DNA of 64,000 nt from G963667145 sp963667145 (GTDB taxonomy: Bacteria > Cloacimonadota > Cloacimonadia > G963667145): the NCBI GenBank assembly GCA_963667145.1, contig OY762943.1:248001-312000 (forward strand), written 5' to 3'. The notes beneath the pieces were generated by a model. The model was not told the DNA's origin and did no database searches. It saw only the letters and a program-made list of their open reading frames with translations. Of this stretch, positions 8,109 through 16,915 are shown piece after piece. Positions within the stretch are counted from its first letter, which is position 1; each line of letters opens with the position of its first letter. Made by a program: the position numbers and the translations under genes.

Positions 8109-11100
8109 TTAAATGAATTTTTCCAAACTGTCTTTGAACAGATTGATGAAAACAGGCTTTTTGTATTCGCTTGACCATCTGCCACCGATTTGTTCTTCGA
8201 TTAGGTCAGCCAAGAGATTTTCGGCTTTATCTATCAAAGCACTGTCAAGTTTTTGGTTGATAAGGAGTTCCTCAATCTTTTGCAAACGACATGGCTTTAC
8301 AAACAAAGCTCCGCAACTGATGATAACGTCCTCCAAAATGCCCGAGCTGTTTTTGGCACACATAGTCAGGAGTGAAAGCCTCGTGATGTTCACAGCACCT
8401 CTTCTGCCGAGCTGGAAGTAGGAATATTCGAGGGTTTTCGTGGGAATTGGCAAGATGATGCTTTTGATGATTTCGCCCTCTTTGATGTCCGTTTTGTAGC
8501 CACCGACGATGAACTTATCGACGTCAATGGTTCTTTCGCCGTTTTGGCTAACGAGAAGCACTTTAGCACCATAAGCCACAAGAGGTGGCAAGCTGTCGGC
8601 GGAAGGTGAAGCGTTGGCAATATTACCAGCGAGAGAGCCCCTCATTCTGGTTTGCTTGGCTCCGATAGAGGAAATAGCTTCGACCAAGGCAGGGAAATGC
8701 TTTTGCACAATTTCGCTTTCTTTCACTTCGTTGATTTTTTGGTTAGCACCAATGACAACGCAATCGTCTTTTTCGGCGATACCTTTCAATTCTGGTAACT
8801 GGTCTATATTCACTAAAGTTGTTGGAGTTTGCTTGCCACGAAGCTCTATCACCACATCAGTTCCACCTGCTATCAACTGCGAATTTTTGTTGTTTGCCAA
8901 CATTTGGCAGGCTTCGTTCAGGTTTTTTGGATTCAGGGTTGTGACTTGTGCGATGATGTCTTTCACGTCTTTGTTGCCTTTGTGGGCTTCACTGGCACGT
9001 TCTGGCTTTACCAATTGTTTGCCGAGGTAAACTTTTTCCAAAGTCAAAGGAATTTCGTAGCTACGTTTTTTTGTAGCGTTGTTGAGGGCGTTGGCGATGC
9101 AAGCAGCTCCCAATTCCAATACTGGCTCTCCGATGCTTTTTGCTCCGTAAGGTCCCAGAGCATCGGGATTTTCCACGATGATAGGGGAGATTTCTTTGAT
9201 GTCCTTAATCGTCGGGATGATGTATTCGTCCAAGTTCTTGGATTTTACCACACCGTTTTGGATGTTGTAGTGTTCCAAAACGCCGTAACCCATACCTTGA
9301 GTGACACCGCCGTAGATTTGACCTTCCACGCCTAAGCGGTTAATAGCTTTGCCGACATCGTGAGCAGCGGATATTTTGTTCACAACGATTTTCCCTGTGT
9401 GTGTATCCACCGTGATGTCCGCTACTTGGCAACCGTAAACATAGGTAACATAGGCGTTGCCTTGTCCGGTCTCCTCGTCCCAAGAAACTTCGGGAGCTTT
9501 GTACCAGCCGTAAGCACTGAGGTTATATCCAGCGAAATATGCAGTGGTGCACGCATCTTGGAAGCTGATAGTATTCTTGGCGATGATTTCGCCATTTTTC
9601 CATGTTGTCTCATCAATAGAAGCTACACCGAGTTTGTCTTTGTTGGCATCAAATATTCTTTGCTTGATTTTGTTAGCTGCATCCAAAATGGCGTTTCCAC
9701 CCATTAGAGTTCCGCGAGAAGCAACTGTTGGACCTCCGTCGTTTATGGCAGCGGTAGATGGTTCCAAGAAGTGCATATCTTCGTATTTCATCCCGAGGCA
9801 CTCAGCGGCAACTTGGGAAAAAGTGGTTCGCAGACCTTGTCCGTTTTCGTTCAAACCAGTCCACACATAGCCAGAGCCGTCTTGTTGCACGGAGACGATA
9901 GCCGATGTGGCGTCTGTGCCTTCTGCACCCAGAGCACAACCTCTGAACGAGCATGCCAAACCGACACCCTTTTTGTAGCGGGAGTTTTCTTCGTTGAATT
10001 TTTTGTATTCGGCAACTTTTTTGTCGTAATCCATATCGTCCGTAGCTTTTTTGATAACTTCGCTCAAGGAAACTTTGTGCTTGTCCAGAATTTGTCCTGA
10101 TGCTGTAACAGAGCCTTGAGAGTATCCATTTTTGGCTCTGACTTCCATTGGAGCAAGACCGCAAAGCTCGCCGATTTCGTCCATTAGAGACTCTTGAGCG
10201 AAAATGATTTGAGGAGAACCAAAGCCACGATATGCAGCGGTGTAGGTGTTGTTTGTGTAAACCGCTTTGATGTCTGTGCTGACGTTGTCAATTTCATATG
10301 GACCCGTGGCTTGCACCACGGAACGCCAAGTCACGAAGAAACTTTGTGCTGAATACGCACCAGAATCCGCCAAAATATCCACTTTCATAGATTTAATATT
10401 GCCGTCGTTGTTGAAGCCGACTTTGTATTTCATGAGGTATGGATGACGCTTGTAGCTCTCTTTCATAGATTCTTCACGAGAGAGGCTGATTTTGTGTGGT
10501 TTGCCAGTAAGAAATGTGAGCATAGCAACTCGGCAAGCCACAGCGTTCACGGTGTCGTCTTTTCCACCGAATGAGCCACCGAGATTGGAGCAACGGACAT
10601 CAACTTGGTTCAATTTCAGTCCCAAAAACTTTGCAACTTCACGTCTGGTTGTGTGTGGATTTTGCACCGAACCGTAAACCTTAACACCGTTGCAGGTTGG
10701 GTCTGGCACAGCTACCAAGCTCTCAGTTTCGATGTATCCGTGCTCGTGAAAACCAGTTTTGTACTCTCTTTCGATTACTTGGTCGCAATCCGCAAAACCT
10801 TTTTCAACATCACCTTTGCGAAGTGGGTAATGCACCACCACGTTGGTTTTGTATTCTGGTCTTACCAATTGCTCATCTTTTGCCGATTCCGTGATGTCAA
10901 AAACACCTTTTTCGGCTTCGTATTCCACCTCTATCATATTTGTAGCGAGGTTGGCGATATTTTTGCTAGTGGCACTAACCACAGCCACGACATCGCCTGA
11001 ATAGTAAACCCTGTCCTTACAAATTACGTATTGATCTTGACGAATGGGACCAATCTTATCTTGCCCTATAACATCTTTGTGCAGAGCGATTTTCACCACC

Positions 11101-11279
11101 CCCTCCAGCTTTTCAGCTTTGCTGATGTCTATCGATTTAATCTTTCCACAAGGTATGTCAGTGTACTTTTGAGCCATATAGAGCATATTCTTAAGTTGTA
11201 TATCATCCCCATAGATGGCTTTGCCGGTTACTTTTTCATACCCGTCTAGTCTAACGACTTTTTTTCCAACTATGTTCAT
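8109..11279 (-). CDS. Molybdenum hydroxylase: fused Mo-cofactor and FAD subunits (xanthine dehydrogenase family)
   Basis: A 1056-residue fusion. Residues 1 to about 755 are the molybdopterin-binding subunit: GGSFGGKDD (235-242), AYRGFGSPQ (349-357), a glutamine loop at NENGQGLRTT, and SIGEPVLELGA with the catalytic Glu at about 718. After a short polar linker (about 755-778) comes the FAD subunit: LIAGGTDVV (802-810), RMRGSLAGNI (878-887) and the C-terminal CO-dehydrogenase flavoprotein region. These are normally separate genes, or ordered FeS-FAD-Mo in eukaryotic xanthine dehydrogenase. No stop or frameshift lies at the junction. A strong AAGGAG site precedes the ATG. Substrate (xanthine, another purine or a N-heterocycle) cannot be settled from sequence alone. 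Confidence 0.92.
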   Translation of the reverse strand: MNIVGKKVVRLDGYEKVTGKAIYGDDIQLKNMLYMAQKYTDIPCGKIKSIDISKAEKLEGVVKIALHKDVIGQDKIGPIRQDQYVICKDRVYYSGDVVAVVSATSKNIANLATNMIEVEYEAEKGVFDITESAKDEQLVRPEYKTNVVVHYPLRKGDVEKGFADCDQVIEREYKTGFHEHGYIETESLVAVPDPTCNGVKVYGSVQNPHTTRREVAKFLGLKLNQVDVRCSNLGGSFGGKDDTVNAVACRVAMLTFLTGKPHKISLSREESMKESYKRHPYLMKYKVGFNNDGNIKSMKVDILADSGAYSAQSFFVTWRSVVQATGPYEIDNVSTDIKAVYTNNTYTAAYRGFGSPQIIFAQESLMDEIGELCGLAPMEVRAKNGYSQGSVTASGQILDKHKVSLSEVIKKATDDMDYDKKVAEYKKFNEENSRYKKGVGLACSFRGCALGAEGTDATSAIVSVQQDGSGYVWTGLNENGQGLRTTFSQVAAECLGMKYEDMHFLEPSTAAINDGGPTVASRGTLMGGNAILDAANKIKQRIFDANKDKLGVASIDETTWKNGEIIAKNTISFQDACTTAYFAGYNLSAYGWYKAPEVSWDEETGQGNAYVTYVYGCQVADITVDTHTGKIVVNKISAAHDVGKAINRLGVEGQIYGGVTQGMGYGVLEHYNIQNGVVKSKNLDEYIIPTIKDIKEISPIIVENPDALGPYGAKSIGEPVLELGAACIANALNNATKKRSYEIPLTLEKVYLGKQLVKPERASEAHKGNKDVKDIIAQVTTLNPKNLNEACQMLANNKNSQLIAGGTDVVIELRGKQTPTTLVNIDQLPELKGIAEKDDCVVIGANQKINEVKESEIVQKHFPALVEAISSIGAKQTRMRGSLAGNIANASPSADSLPPLVAYGAKVLLVSQNGERTIDVDKFIVGGYKTDIKEGEIIKSIILPIPTKTLEYSYFQLGRRGAVNITRLSLLTMCAKNSSGILEDVIISCGALFVKPCRLQKIEELLINQKLDSALIDKAENLLADLIEEQIGGRWSSEYKKPVFINLFKDSLEKFI

Positions 11280-11302
11280 CTTTTCTCCTTGTAAGATATT
11301 TG

Positions 11303-11336
11303 CCCGTAAAAAAAAAATAAGCTAACGGATTGACAA
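11303..11336 (-). promoter_or_regulatory. Promoter-like element of the xdh operon
   Basis: TTGTCA (11331-11336, minus) lies 22 nt from TACGGGCAAA (ending near 11299). A ten-T run fills part of the spacer. It fits the window-wide TTGAC-N21/22-TACG pattern. Confidence 0.4.
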
Positions 11337-11448
11337 GAGAAATTTAGGTGAAAAAATTTTGACTAAATGTAGGAAATAATAATTTGAATTTCTGCTTGAT
11401 TACATACTTGAATTTTGGAGAAAGAGTACAATTGTTATTTGAGGGAAG

Positions 11449-12168
11449 ATGAAAAAAAAGATTTTGTTTTGTTTGATTATATCGCTTGCATTCGGAGTGT
11501 TATTTGGTGAAAAAGTTGAGATTGATACATCTAAAGGAAGACCAGATTCTCCCACCTTCAAATACGTTAGACCATCCGAACAAAAAGATTACAGATTTGG
11601 TATAATTGGTGGTGCTGGCATCTCCACTTCGGATTTTGGCTTCGCAGTAACAGAAAAAAAGACAAAACCTGTTTTTGCACTTGGCATTCTTTTTGATAGA
11701 CCCCTTAATAGCTACATTTCAGCACGGATAGAAGGGCTTTATTTTTATAAGGGGTTTTGCGTTAAACGTATAGAAGAGGATAAATATTCCAGCGGGAGCA
11801 AGGAAGTTGTTACTGAAGCAAATTTAAGTTACCTTGAGTTTCCGTTGCTGTTTTGCGTAGGTACAAAGAAGGAAAATCTTTGGCGACACTATTTCCTTGG
11901 AGGATTCCAATTTTCTTACCTCCTCTCTGCGAGCTACATCACAAACAGTAGCAGTGGAGATGGGTCACAGGGCGATTTGGCGGAAATTGATAACTATGAC
12001 TATGGAATGATAATAGGAGCAGGAACAACTTTCAAGGGGCGTGCTTTTTTGGAACTTCGTTACGATATGGGCTTGAAAGATATAATGATAAACTCCAAAC
12101 AAGCTCTCATGGAAATGAAAACTTTCAAAAACAGGACGCTTTGGCTTGCTTTTGGTATCAGGCGTTAG
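11449..12168 (+). CDS. Outer-membrane beta-barrel protein (PorT-like)
   Basis: A 239-residue secreted protein with a signal peptide (MKKKILFCLIISLAFGVLFG, cleavage near 20). The mature part has alternating hydrophobic/aromatic strands and ends in WLAFGIRR, as in the small eight-stranded 'outer membrane protein beta-barrel' family common in Bacteroidetes and relatives. Recognisable features are an early FGIIGGAG turn, a mid-protein LSYLEFPLLF segment and GMIIGAGTTF. Function is unknown. A GAGGGAAG sequence precedes the ATG and a TTGAT...TACAAT pair lies about 25 nt apart upstream. It ends 6 nt from the convergent hisS. Confidence 0.75.
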   Translation: MKKKILFCLIISLAFGVLFGEKVEIDTSKGRPDSPTFKYVRPSEQKDYRFGIIGGAGISTSDFGFAVTEKKTKPVFALGILFDRPLNSYISARIEGLYFYKGFCVKRIEEDKYSSGSKEVVTEANLSYLEFPLLFCVGTKKENLWRHYFLGGFQFSYLLSASYITNSSSGDGSQGDLAEIDNYDYGMIIGAGTTFKGRAFLELRYDMGLKDIMINSKQALMEMKTFKNRTLWLAFGIRR

Positions 12169-12174
12169 ATTTTT

Positions 12175-13509
12175 CTACAATAAACTCTGCAAATAATCAG
12201 CAATCTTTCCGATTTTGATTTTATTTTGTTCGCCTGTTGTCAGATTTTTCACAGTGACTTCCTCGTTTTTTTGTTCTTCTTCGCCCATCATGAGCAAAAA
12301 TTTTACTTTTAATTTATCGGCATATTTGAACTGTTTTTTCAGTTTGTCTGCTTGCCAATAGATGAAGTTGGAAATGTTATTCTCGAGCAAGATTTTGTTG
12401 ATTTTGATGTAATCTGCGATGTGTTTTTCGTCCAAGCAAGCTATCATCACATCGGCTGGAGAGTTGTTGGGATAGTTGACTAAACCGAGGGCGTCCAGTT
12501 GATAAAACAGTCTTGTTGCTCCGATGGAGATGCCGACGCCTGGCAGGGAAGACTTGGTGTAATGAGTTGCCAAATTCTCGTAGCGACCGCCAGAGCAGAT
12601 GCTCCCGATTTGTGGGTGGTCGTCCAATGATGTCTCGATTACCGTGGAAGTGTAATAGTCCAAGCCTCTGGCGATGCAGGGGTTGAACTGAATGAAATCG
12701 CTTTGTAATTCGTAGTGATTCAATATTTGCCAAATCTTTTCCAACTCTTGTTTCCCTTCGACGAAAATTTCGTTGTCTGGTGCGAATTTGTTCAATTCTT
12801 GCAGAGGATTTACAGAGTTTTTGACACTGAGAAAATCAAAGATATTTGCTATTTGTTCAGCAGTGAGCCAAGTCTGTAAGGAATTTTTGACTTTTTCTTC
12901 TCCTATTTTTTCCAGTTTGTCTATCTCTCTCAAGACCAATTTTGCGGTGTCGTCATCGATATTTAGAGATTGAAATAGCCCCTTGAATAGTTTGCGGTTG
13001 TTGATTTGAATGGTGAATTTGCCAATTTGCAACGAGGTGAAAACTCTATAAATCAGAGCAATCAATTCCGCATCGTAAGCGATGGAGAGCTTGTCTTTGC
13101 CAATGATGTCCACATCGCATTGATAGAACTCTCTGTATCTGCCTTTTTGGGCAGATTCGCCACGATAAACTCTTTGGATTTGGTATCTTTTGAAAGGAAA
13201 AGTCAAGTCGTTTTCGTGTTGGGCAACATATCTGGCAAGAGGAACGGTTAAGTCAAATCTGAGAGCGTACTTAGGTAGCTTTTCGGTTTCTCCGAGAGTG
13301 CCTGTGGGAACGGCAAAGTAAACTTGTTTTTCCGTTTCTCCGCCTGTTTTGGTCAGCAATATTTCCGATTTTTCCATCAAAGGCGTTTCCAAAGGTGTGT
13401 AGCCAGAATCTCGATAGCATCTTTTTATGGTGTCTATCATCTTGTCAAAAGTCAATTGTTGCCAAGGGAGTAGTTCCATTGTACCTGGGATAGTCGATGG
13501 TTTTATCAT
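12175..13509 (-). CDS. hisS: Histidyl-tRNA synthetase
   Basis: Charges tRNA-His. The 444-residue class II synthetase has motif 2 (RVYRGESAQKGRYREFYQCD), the HisA signature LDYYTST, then ICSGGRYENL and GVGISIGATRLF (motif 3), and a C-terminal anticodon-binding domain. The N-terminus (TIPGTMELLPWQ) and LRFDLTVPLARYV resemble the archaeal/eukaryotic-like branch also found in Bacteroidetes. The start ATG overlaps the upstream OMPLA-like stop (ATGA). Confidence 0.97.
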   Translation of the reverse strand: MIKPSTIPGTMELLPWQQLTFDKMIDTIKRCYRDSGYTPLETPLMEKSEILLTKTGGETEKQVYFAVPTGTLGETEKLPKYALRFDLTVPLARYVAQHENDLTFPFKRYQIQRVYRGESAQKGRYREFYQCDVDIIGKDKLSIAYDAELIALIYRVFTSLQIGKFTIQINNRKLFKGLFQSLNIDDDTAKLVLREIDKLEKIGEEKVKNSLQTWLTAEQIANIFDFLSVKNSVNPLQELNKFAPDNEIFVEGKQELEKIWQILNHYELQSDFIQFNPCIARGLDYYTSTVIETSLDDHPQIGSICSGGRYENLATHYTKSSLPGVGISIGATRLFYQLDALGLVNYPNNSPADVMIACLDEKHIADYIKINKILLENNISNFIYWQADKLKKQFKYADKLKVKFLLMMGEEEQKNEEVTVKNLTTGEQNKIKIGKIADYLQSLL

Positions 13510-14426
13510 TTGTCGCTCCTAAAAATAAAGTTATCAGCCATAATGCCGACGGAAAGTTGTGAGATTTTTTCTGTGAAATGTATGTTGTAATAGTCTCTAC
13601 CGTAGTAATATTTGAAAAAGAAGGAGAAGTCATCTAGCCATTTCGGCTTGAAAGATTCCGTAATTTCCACGGTAAATCTGTCTTCAAAATCCGTGTCCCT
13701 CATATATCCGAAGAGGAAACCAAAATTAATTTTGAGCCTGTATAAAGTAAAGCTTTCTTCATCATAAACGTCATTATTTTTATTGTAAAAGATGTTAAAA
13801 CCTTTGCGTAGATTGGTTATCAAAGTTTCGTAAGAAAGGTTAAGACTGGCTTTTGGGAAAAGAGGTTGCATTCTTGGGTAAGTTCCCAAATAAACTTTCA
13901 AATTGGAGCCGAAAACAGCTTTGACAAAATCTCTTTTTGGGTCTCTGAAAAGGGAGTAGTTTTTGAAAGAGATGTAGTTCGTGGAGAAGTTTCCGCTTTC
14001 ATAATTTATACTTCCGTCCTCGTTATAAAACTTTCCGTTTTGTCCATTTGAGTAGTGATAAAAACCGATAGCGTTGATAAAATTTTCTTCGTTCAGAAAT
14101 TTTGGAGTGGAGAAGTGATAGATATTGATTCCGGGATTGTAACTTGGTGTGTAAATAGGAACGGATTTTTGGTCTAACATCCTGAGAGTGATGTTAATGT
14201 CGGCGTCCGCTGCCCAGTTTGCGTTACGGCGAAAGTTGACAAAAAAGTGGTCGGAAACTCTTCCCTCAAAGATAAGATTGTCCACATTTCCGAAATTGCC
14301 CGGAGCGAAGTAGCTTCTGGGATGAGAGGCGTTGATGGTTTGTTTGAACTGCTCATACTCTTCTTTGTTAATCGCAAAAGCAACCACGGGAAAAAGAAGC
14401 AAAATCAATGGCAGTTTAAATCGCAT
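13506..14426 (-). CDS. OMPLA-like outer-membrane protein (putative phospholipase A)
   Basis: A 306-residue protein with a signal peptide (MRFKLPLILLLFPVVAFA) and barrel-like alternating strands. It contains HYSNG at residues 124-128, matching the catalytic HxSNG of outer-membrane phospholipase A (His and Ser of the dyad), and Asn150 in STNY, which could be the third catalytic residue. The Ser-to-Asn distance is about 24 residues rather than 12, implying a loop insertion. OMPLA degrades outer-leaflet phospholipids. Assignment is by motif and overall layout. Other barrels may contain such a motif by chance. It sits between sppA (11-nt overlap) and hisS (4-nt overlap). Confidence 0.6.
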   Translation of the reverse strand: MRFKLPLILLLFPVVAFAINKEEYEQFKQTINASHPRSYFAPGNFGNVDNLIFEGRVSDHFFVNFRRNANWAADADINITLRMLDQKSVPIYTPSYNPGINIYHFSTPKFLNEENFINAIGFYHYSNGQNGKFYNEDGSINYESGNFSTNYISFKNYSLFRDPKRDFVKAVFGSNLKVYLGTYPRMQPLFPKASLNLSYETLITNLRKGFNIFYNKNNDVYDEESFTLYRLKINFGFLFGYMRDTDFEDRFTVEITESFKPKWLDDFSFFFKYYYGRDYYNIHFTEKISQLSVGIMADNFIFRSDK

Positions 14427-16101
14427 CGTCTATTCTCGCTTGAACTAAATCTTCGGATTGCAAGATGGATTGTGTTTGCATAAATTCTTTCAGGAAAGGG
14501 ACTTTCCCCAATTTGTTTTTAAAAATCGATTTCCACCAATCTGCCTCTTCGGGATAAAACACAGGTTCGGAAGTTTCTATCTTTGCCAGTTGATTTGCTT
14601 TGAGGATGGCGTCTTCCAAATAGCCAACTTCGTCCACCAGCTTCACAGACTTGGCTTGAGTGGCTGAATATATTTTCCCCTGTGCCAAATTTTTGACAGT
14701 AGCGAGGGAGATATTTCTGTTGTCGGCTACGAATGTGCAAAATTCGTCGTAAACACTGGAGATGTGTTTTTGAATAGCGTTGACAGTTCTTGGCGACTGC
14801 GGATTGAATAAATCCATACTTTCGGCGAATTGTCCGAAGCTAACCCCTCGGTAGTTGACACCGATTTTTTTGCTCAGCTTCTCGGCATTTGGCAGGAGAG
14901 CAAACACTCCGATAGATCCAGTGATGGTGTACGGTTCGGCAAAGATATAGTCGGCGGATGATGCCAAATAGTAGCCACCTGAAGCAGCAACGCTCCCCAT
15001 GGAAATCACCACGGGAATTTTGCATTTCTTGATGATTTGTTTGGCTATCAGATGAGAGGCAAGAGCACTTCCTCCTGGCGAGGTTATCCTCACGACAACG
15101 GCTTTGATTTCAGAATCTTCCTCTATCTCATCAAAAATCTCTTTTGTAGATTCGAAGTCGATATTTTGCTCCAAATCGTTACTTCGGCTATCTATGGAAC
15201 CCGACAAGTACACAACTGCAACCTTATTTTCGTTTTCGGCGATTTCGTATTTTGGTTTATACGCTTCGATGTCCACGACATTTTTTATGTTGTTGTTCGA
15301 TAGGAACTCTTGATAATAAGCTAAAGAATCTACCAATTCCAGTGCGTTTTCGCCACTAATTATCATATCGGAGGTATCGGCATATAGTTTGTTTATTTTA
15401 GCCAAAGGTACATCTAAATTTTGTGCCAGTTGAGATTGGTAGCGGTCGAAATATTCTCCGTAAACCTTTTTGATTTCGATTAAAGACTCTTTGCTGGGTT
15501 CTTTTTCGGTGAAAACTTCGCCATAAGATTTGTAATCGCCGACTCTAATAACTGTTACATCAACACCGATTTTGTCCAAAAGTGACTTCATATACATTCT
15601 TTTGGTGCTGAATCCCAGCAGAGAAATTCCCGCAGATGTGGATGGGTTGAGATAGATTTTATCTGTGCAGGAAGCGACCAAAAATTTTGTGTCTGTGCAA
15701 AAATAGATATAAGACAGCACTTTTTTGCCAGACGCTTCTTTGAAAGATTGCAAACAATTAACCAATTCATCAGCCTGAGCATAGGAAAGAGGGGAGATGC
15801 CGGAAATTTTGACGATTATTCCGCTGATTGCCTTATCGTGAACCGCAGAGAACAGTTTTTCGCACAAAATATTCATCGCCAGTGGAGTGTCTTCATCACG
15901 GAAGAAGTCAGGACTTGCTTGGTACTCCTCTATCTCTTTGTCCAAATCCAACAGCAAATATGTGTCATCTTTTATTTTTTTGTCTGATTCATTTTGTATA
16001 GCGTGGAACACGAAAAAGCCCGCCAAGATTACGGCAAGCACAAAGAAAAACAAAAAAACAAAAGAGGTTAAGCAACCGAGACTATAAGATTTCCAGTTCA
16101 T
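14416..16101 (-). CDS. sppA: Signal peptide peptidase SppA, long form
   Basis: Membrane-anchored serine protease that degrades cleaved signal peptides. From the ATG at 16101 (AGGA site) it has 561 residues, the size of the E. coli double-domain form. A membrane anchor lies at about 9-34, and two Clp-like repeats follow. The catalytic Lys is K191 (GDYKSYGEVF) in the N-terminal repeat and the nucleophile S374 (SVAASGGYY) in the C-terminal repeat, as in E. coli SppA. It heads an operon with the OMPLA-like gene and hisS. Confidence 0.93.
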   Translation of the reverse strand: MNWKSYSLGCLTSFVFLFFFVLAVILAGFFVFHAIQNESDKKIKDDTYLLLDLDKEIEEYQASPDFFRDEDTPLAMNILCEKLFSAVHDKAISGIIVKISGISPLSYAQADELVNCLQSFKEASGKKVLSYIYFCTDTKFLVASCTDKIYLNPSTSAGISLLGFSTKRMYMKSLLDKIGVDVTVIRVGDYKSYGEVFTEKEPSKESLIEIKKVYGEYFDRYQSQLAQNLDVPLAKINKLYADTSDMIISGENALELVDSLAYYQEFLSNNNIKNVVDIEAYKPKYEIAENENKVAVVYLSGSIDSRSNDLEQNIDFESTKEIFDEIEEDSEIKAVVVRITSPGGSALASHLIAKQIIKKCKIPVVISMGSVAASGGYYLASSADYIFAEPYTITGSIGVFALLPNAEKLSKKIGVNYRGVSFGQFAESMDLFNPQSPRTVNAIQKHISSVYDEFCTFVADNRNISLATVKNLAQGKIYSATQAKSVKLVDEVGYLEDAILKANQLAKIETSEPVFYPEEADWWKSIFKNKLGKVPFLKEFMQTQSILQSEDLVQARIDDAI

Positions 16102-16124
16102 AATTTGTCCTATTTTAATATTTC

Positions 16125-16157
16125 TTATCAAGAAACTTCCAAATTCCCAAATGTCAA
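16125..16157 (-). promoter_or_regulatory. Promoter-like element of sppA
   Basis: TTGACA (16152-16157, minus), overlapping the rex stop codon, lies 21 nt before TGATAAGAAA. Start codon of sppA follows about 24 nt later. Confidence 0.45.
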
Positions 16158-16780
16158 GCCATTTTATTGCCAGAGACTAGCCATGAGAGTACGGTGAGTC
16201 CAGAGTACAGATTCACTGTTTCCACAAAAATGTTGTTGGGTACTTCCAGCTTGGTGGGTGTAAAGTTCCAAATTCCTTTGATGCCAGAGGAAACCATCAA
16301 TTCTGCCGTCTCTTGTGCTACCGATAAGGGAGTGCAGATGATGCCAATTTGCACGTTCATTTTGCGAGCGAGTGGAGCGAATTTTTCTAAGGGATAAATC
16401 TTGATTTGGTTAATTTTGGTGTCGTATAGGCTGATGTCCGTGTCAAAACCTGCCAAAATTTCCACACCTGTGTTTTGATTTTCCGACTTGAGCAGAGCCT
16501 TGCCGACATTACCTACTCCTACCAAAAAGGCGGAACTAATGGTATTGATGCCCAAAAATTTTTCGATAGCTTTGATGATGTCGCCTATATTGGTGCCTAT
16601 ACGCGGTTGACCGACTACTCCCAAGATTCCCATATCTCTGCGAACTTGGGAGCAGTGCGTAGAGGTCAAAGCTCCCAAAGTGGCGGACGAGATTATTTTT
16701 TCGCCCTTCGCTTTTCTGCTTTTTAGGGTGAGCAGATACCGAGACAATCTTCTTAACAGCAAAACCTGAATTTGTTGCAA
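16154..16780 (-). CDS. rex: Redox-sensing transcriptional repressor Rex
   Basis: NADH/NAD+-responsive repressor of fermentation and respiration genes. I start it at a TTG (16780) preceded by AAGGAG 7 nt upstream. This gives 208 residues, a normal Rex length, and puts the conserved RRLSRYL helix at residue 10. An N-terminal winged helix (about 1-75) is followed by a Rossmann domain with GVGNVG (88-93) and a domain-swapped C-terminal helix. The longer frame begins inside its own TTGACA box. I could not find a convincing Rex operator in the window. Confidence 0.95.
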   Translation of the reverse strand: MQQIQVLLLRRLSRYLLTLKSRKAKGEKIISSATLGALTSTHCSQVRRDMGILGVVGQPRIGTNIGDIIKAIEKFLGINTISSAFLVGVGNVGKALLKSENQNTGVEILAGFDTDISLYDTKINQIKIYPLEKFAPLARKMNVQIGIICTPLSVAQETAELMVSSGIKGIWNFTPTKLEVPNNIFVETVNLYSGLTVLSWLVSGNKMA

Positions 16781-16804
16781 TCTATTCTCCTTGTATTGTT
16801 CCGT

Positions 16805-16840
16805 CACGTATGCAATCCATAGAACTTTGGAATTTGTCAA
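16805..16840 (-). promoter_or_regulatory. Promoter-like element of rex
   Basis: TTGACA (16835-16840, minus) followed after 24 nt by TACGTG, about 25 nt upstream of the TTG start. Confidence 0.4.
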
Positions 16841-16865
16841 ATAGAGAATGCGAATTTAACACAAG

Positions 16866-16895
16866 AAAAAAAGACTCCTTCGCGAGGAAAGAGCC
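16866..16895 (-). terminator. Rho-independent terminator after porin copy 1
   Basis: A 9-bp stem (16873-16881 with 16887-16895, two G-U pairs), a 5-nt loop, then seven T on the minus strand. It is a diverged version of the terminator after porin copy 2. Confidence 0.8.
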
Positions 16896-16915
16896 TTTGT
16901 ATTTTTTCTATAATA

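Noticed and set aside
8109..8850. Frameshift or stop joining two xdh genes
   Set aside because: The junction is in frame with a normal linker and no homopolymer run, so I treat it as a true fusion.
16801..16865. Rex operator upstream of rex (TTGTG...)
   Set aside because: TTGTGTTAA is there but lacks the symmetric second half.
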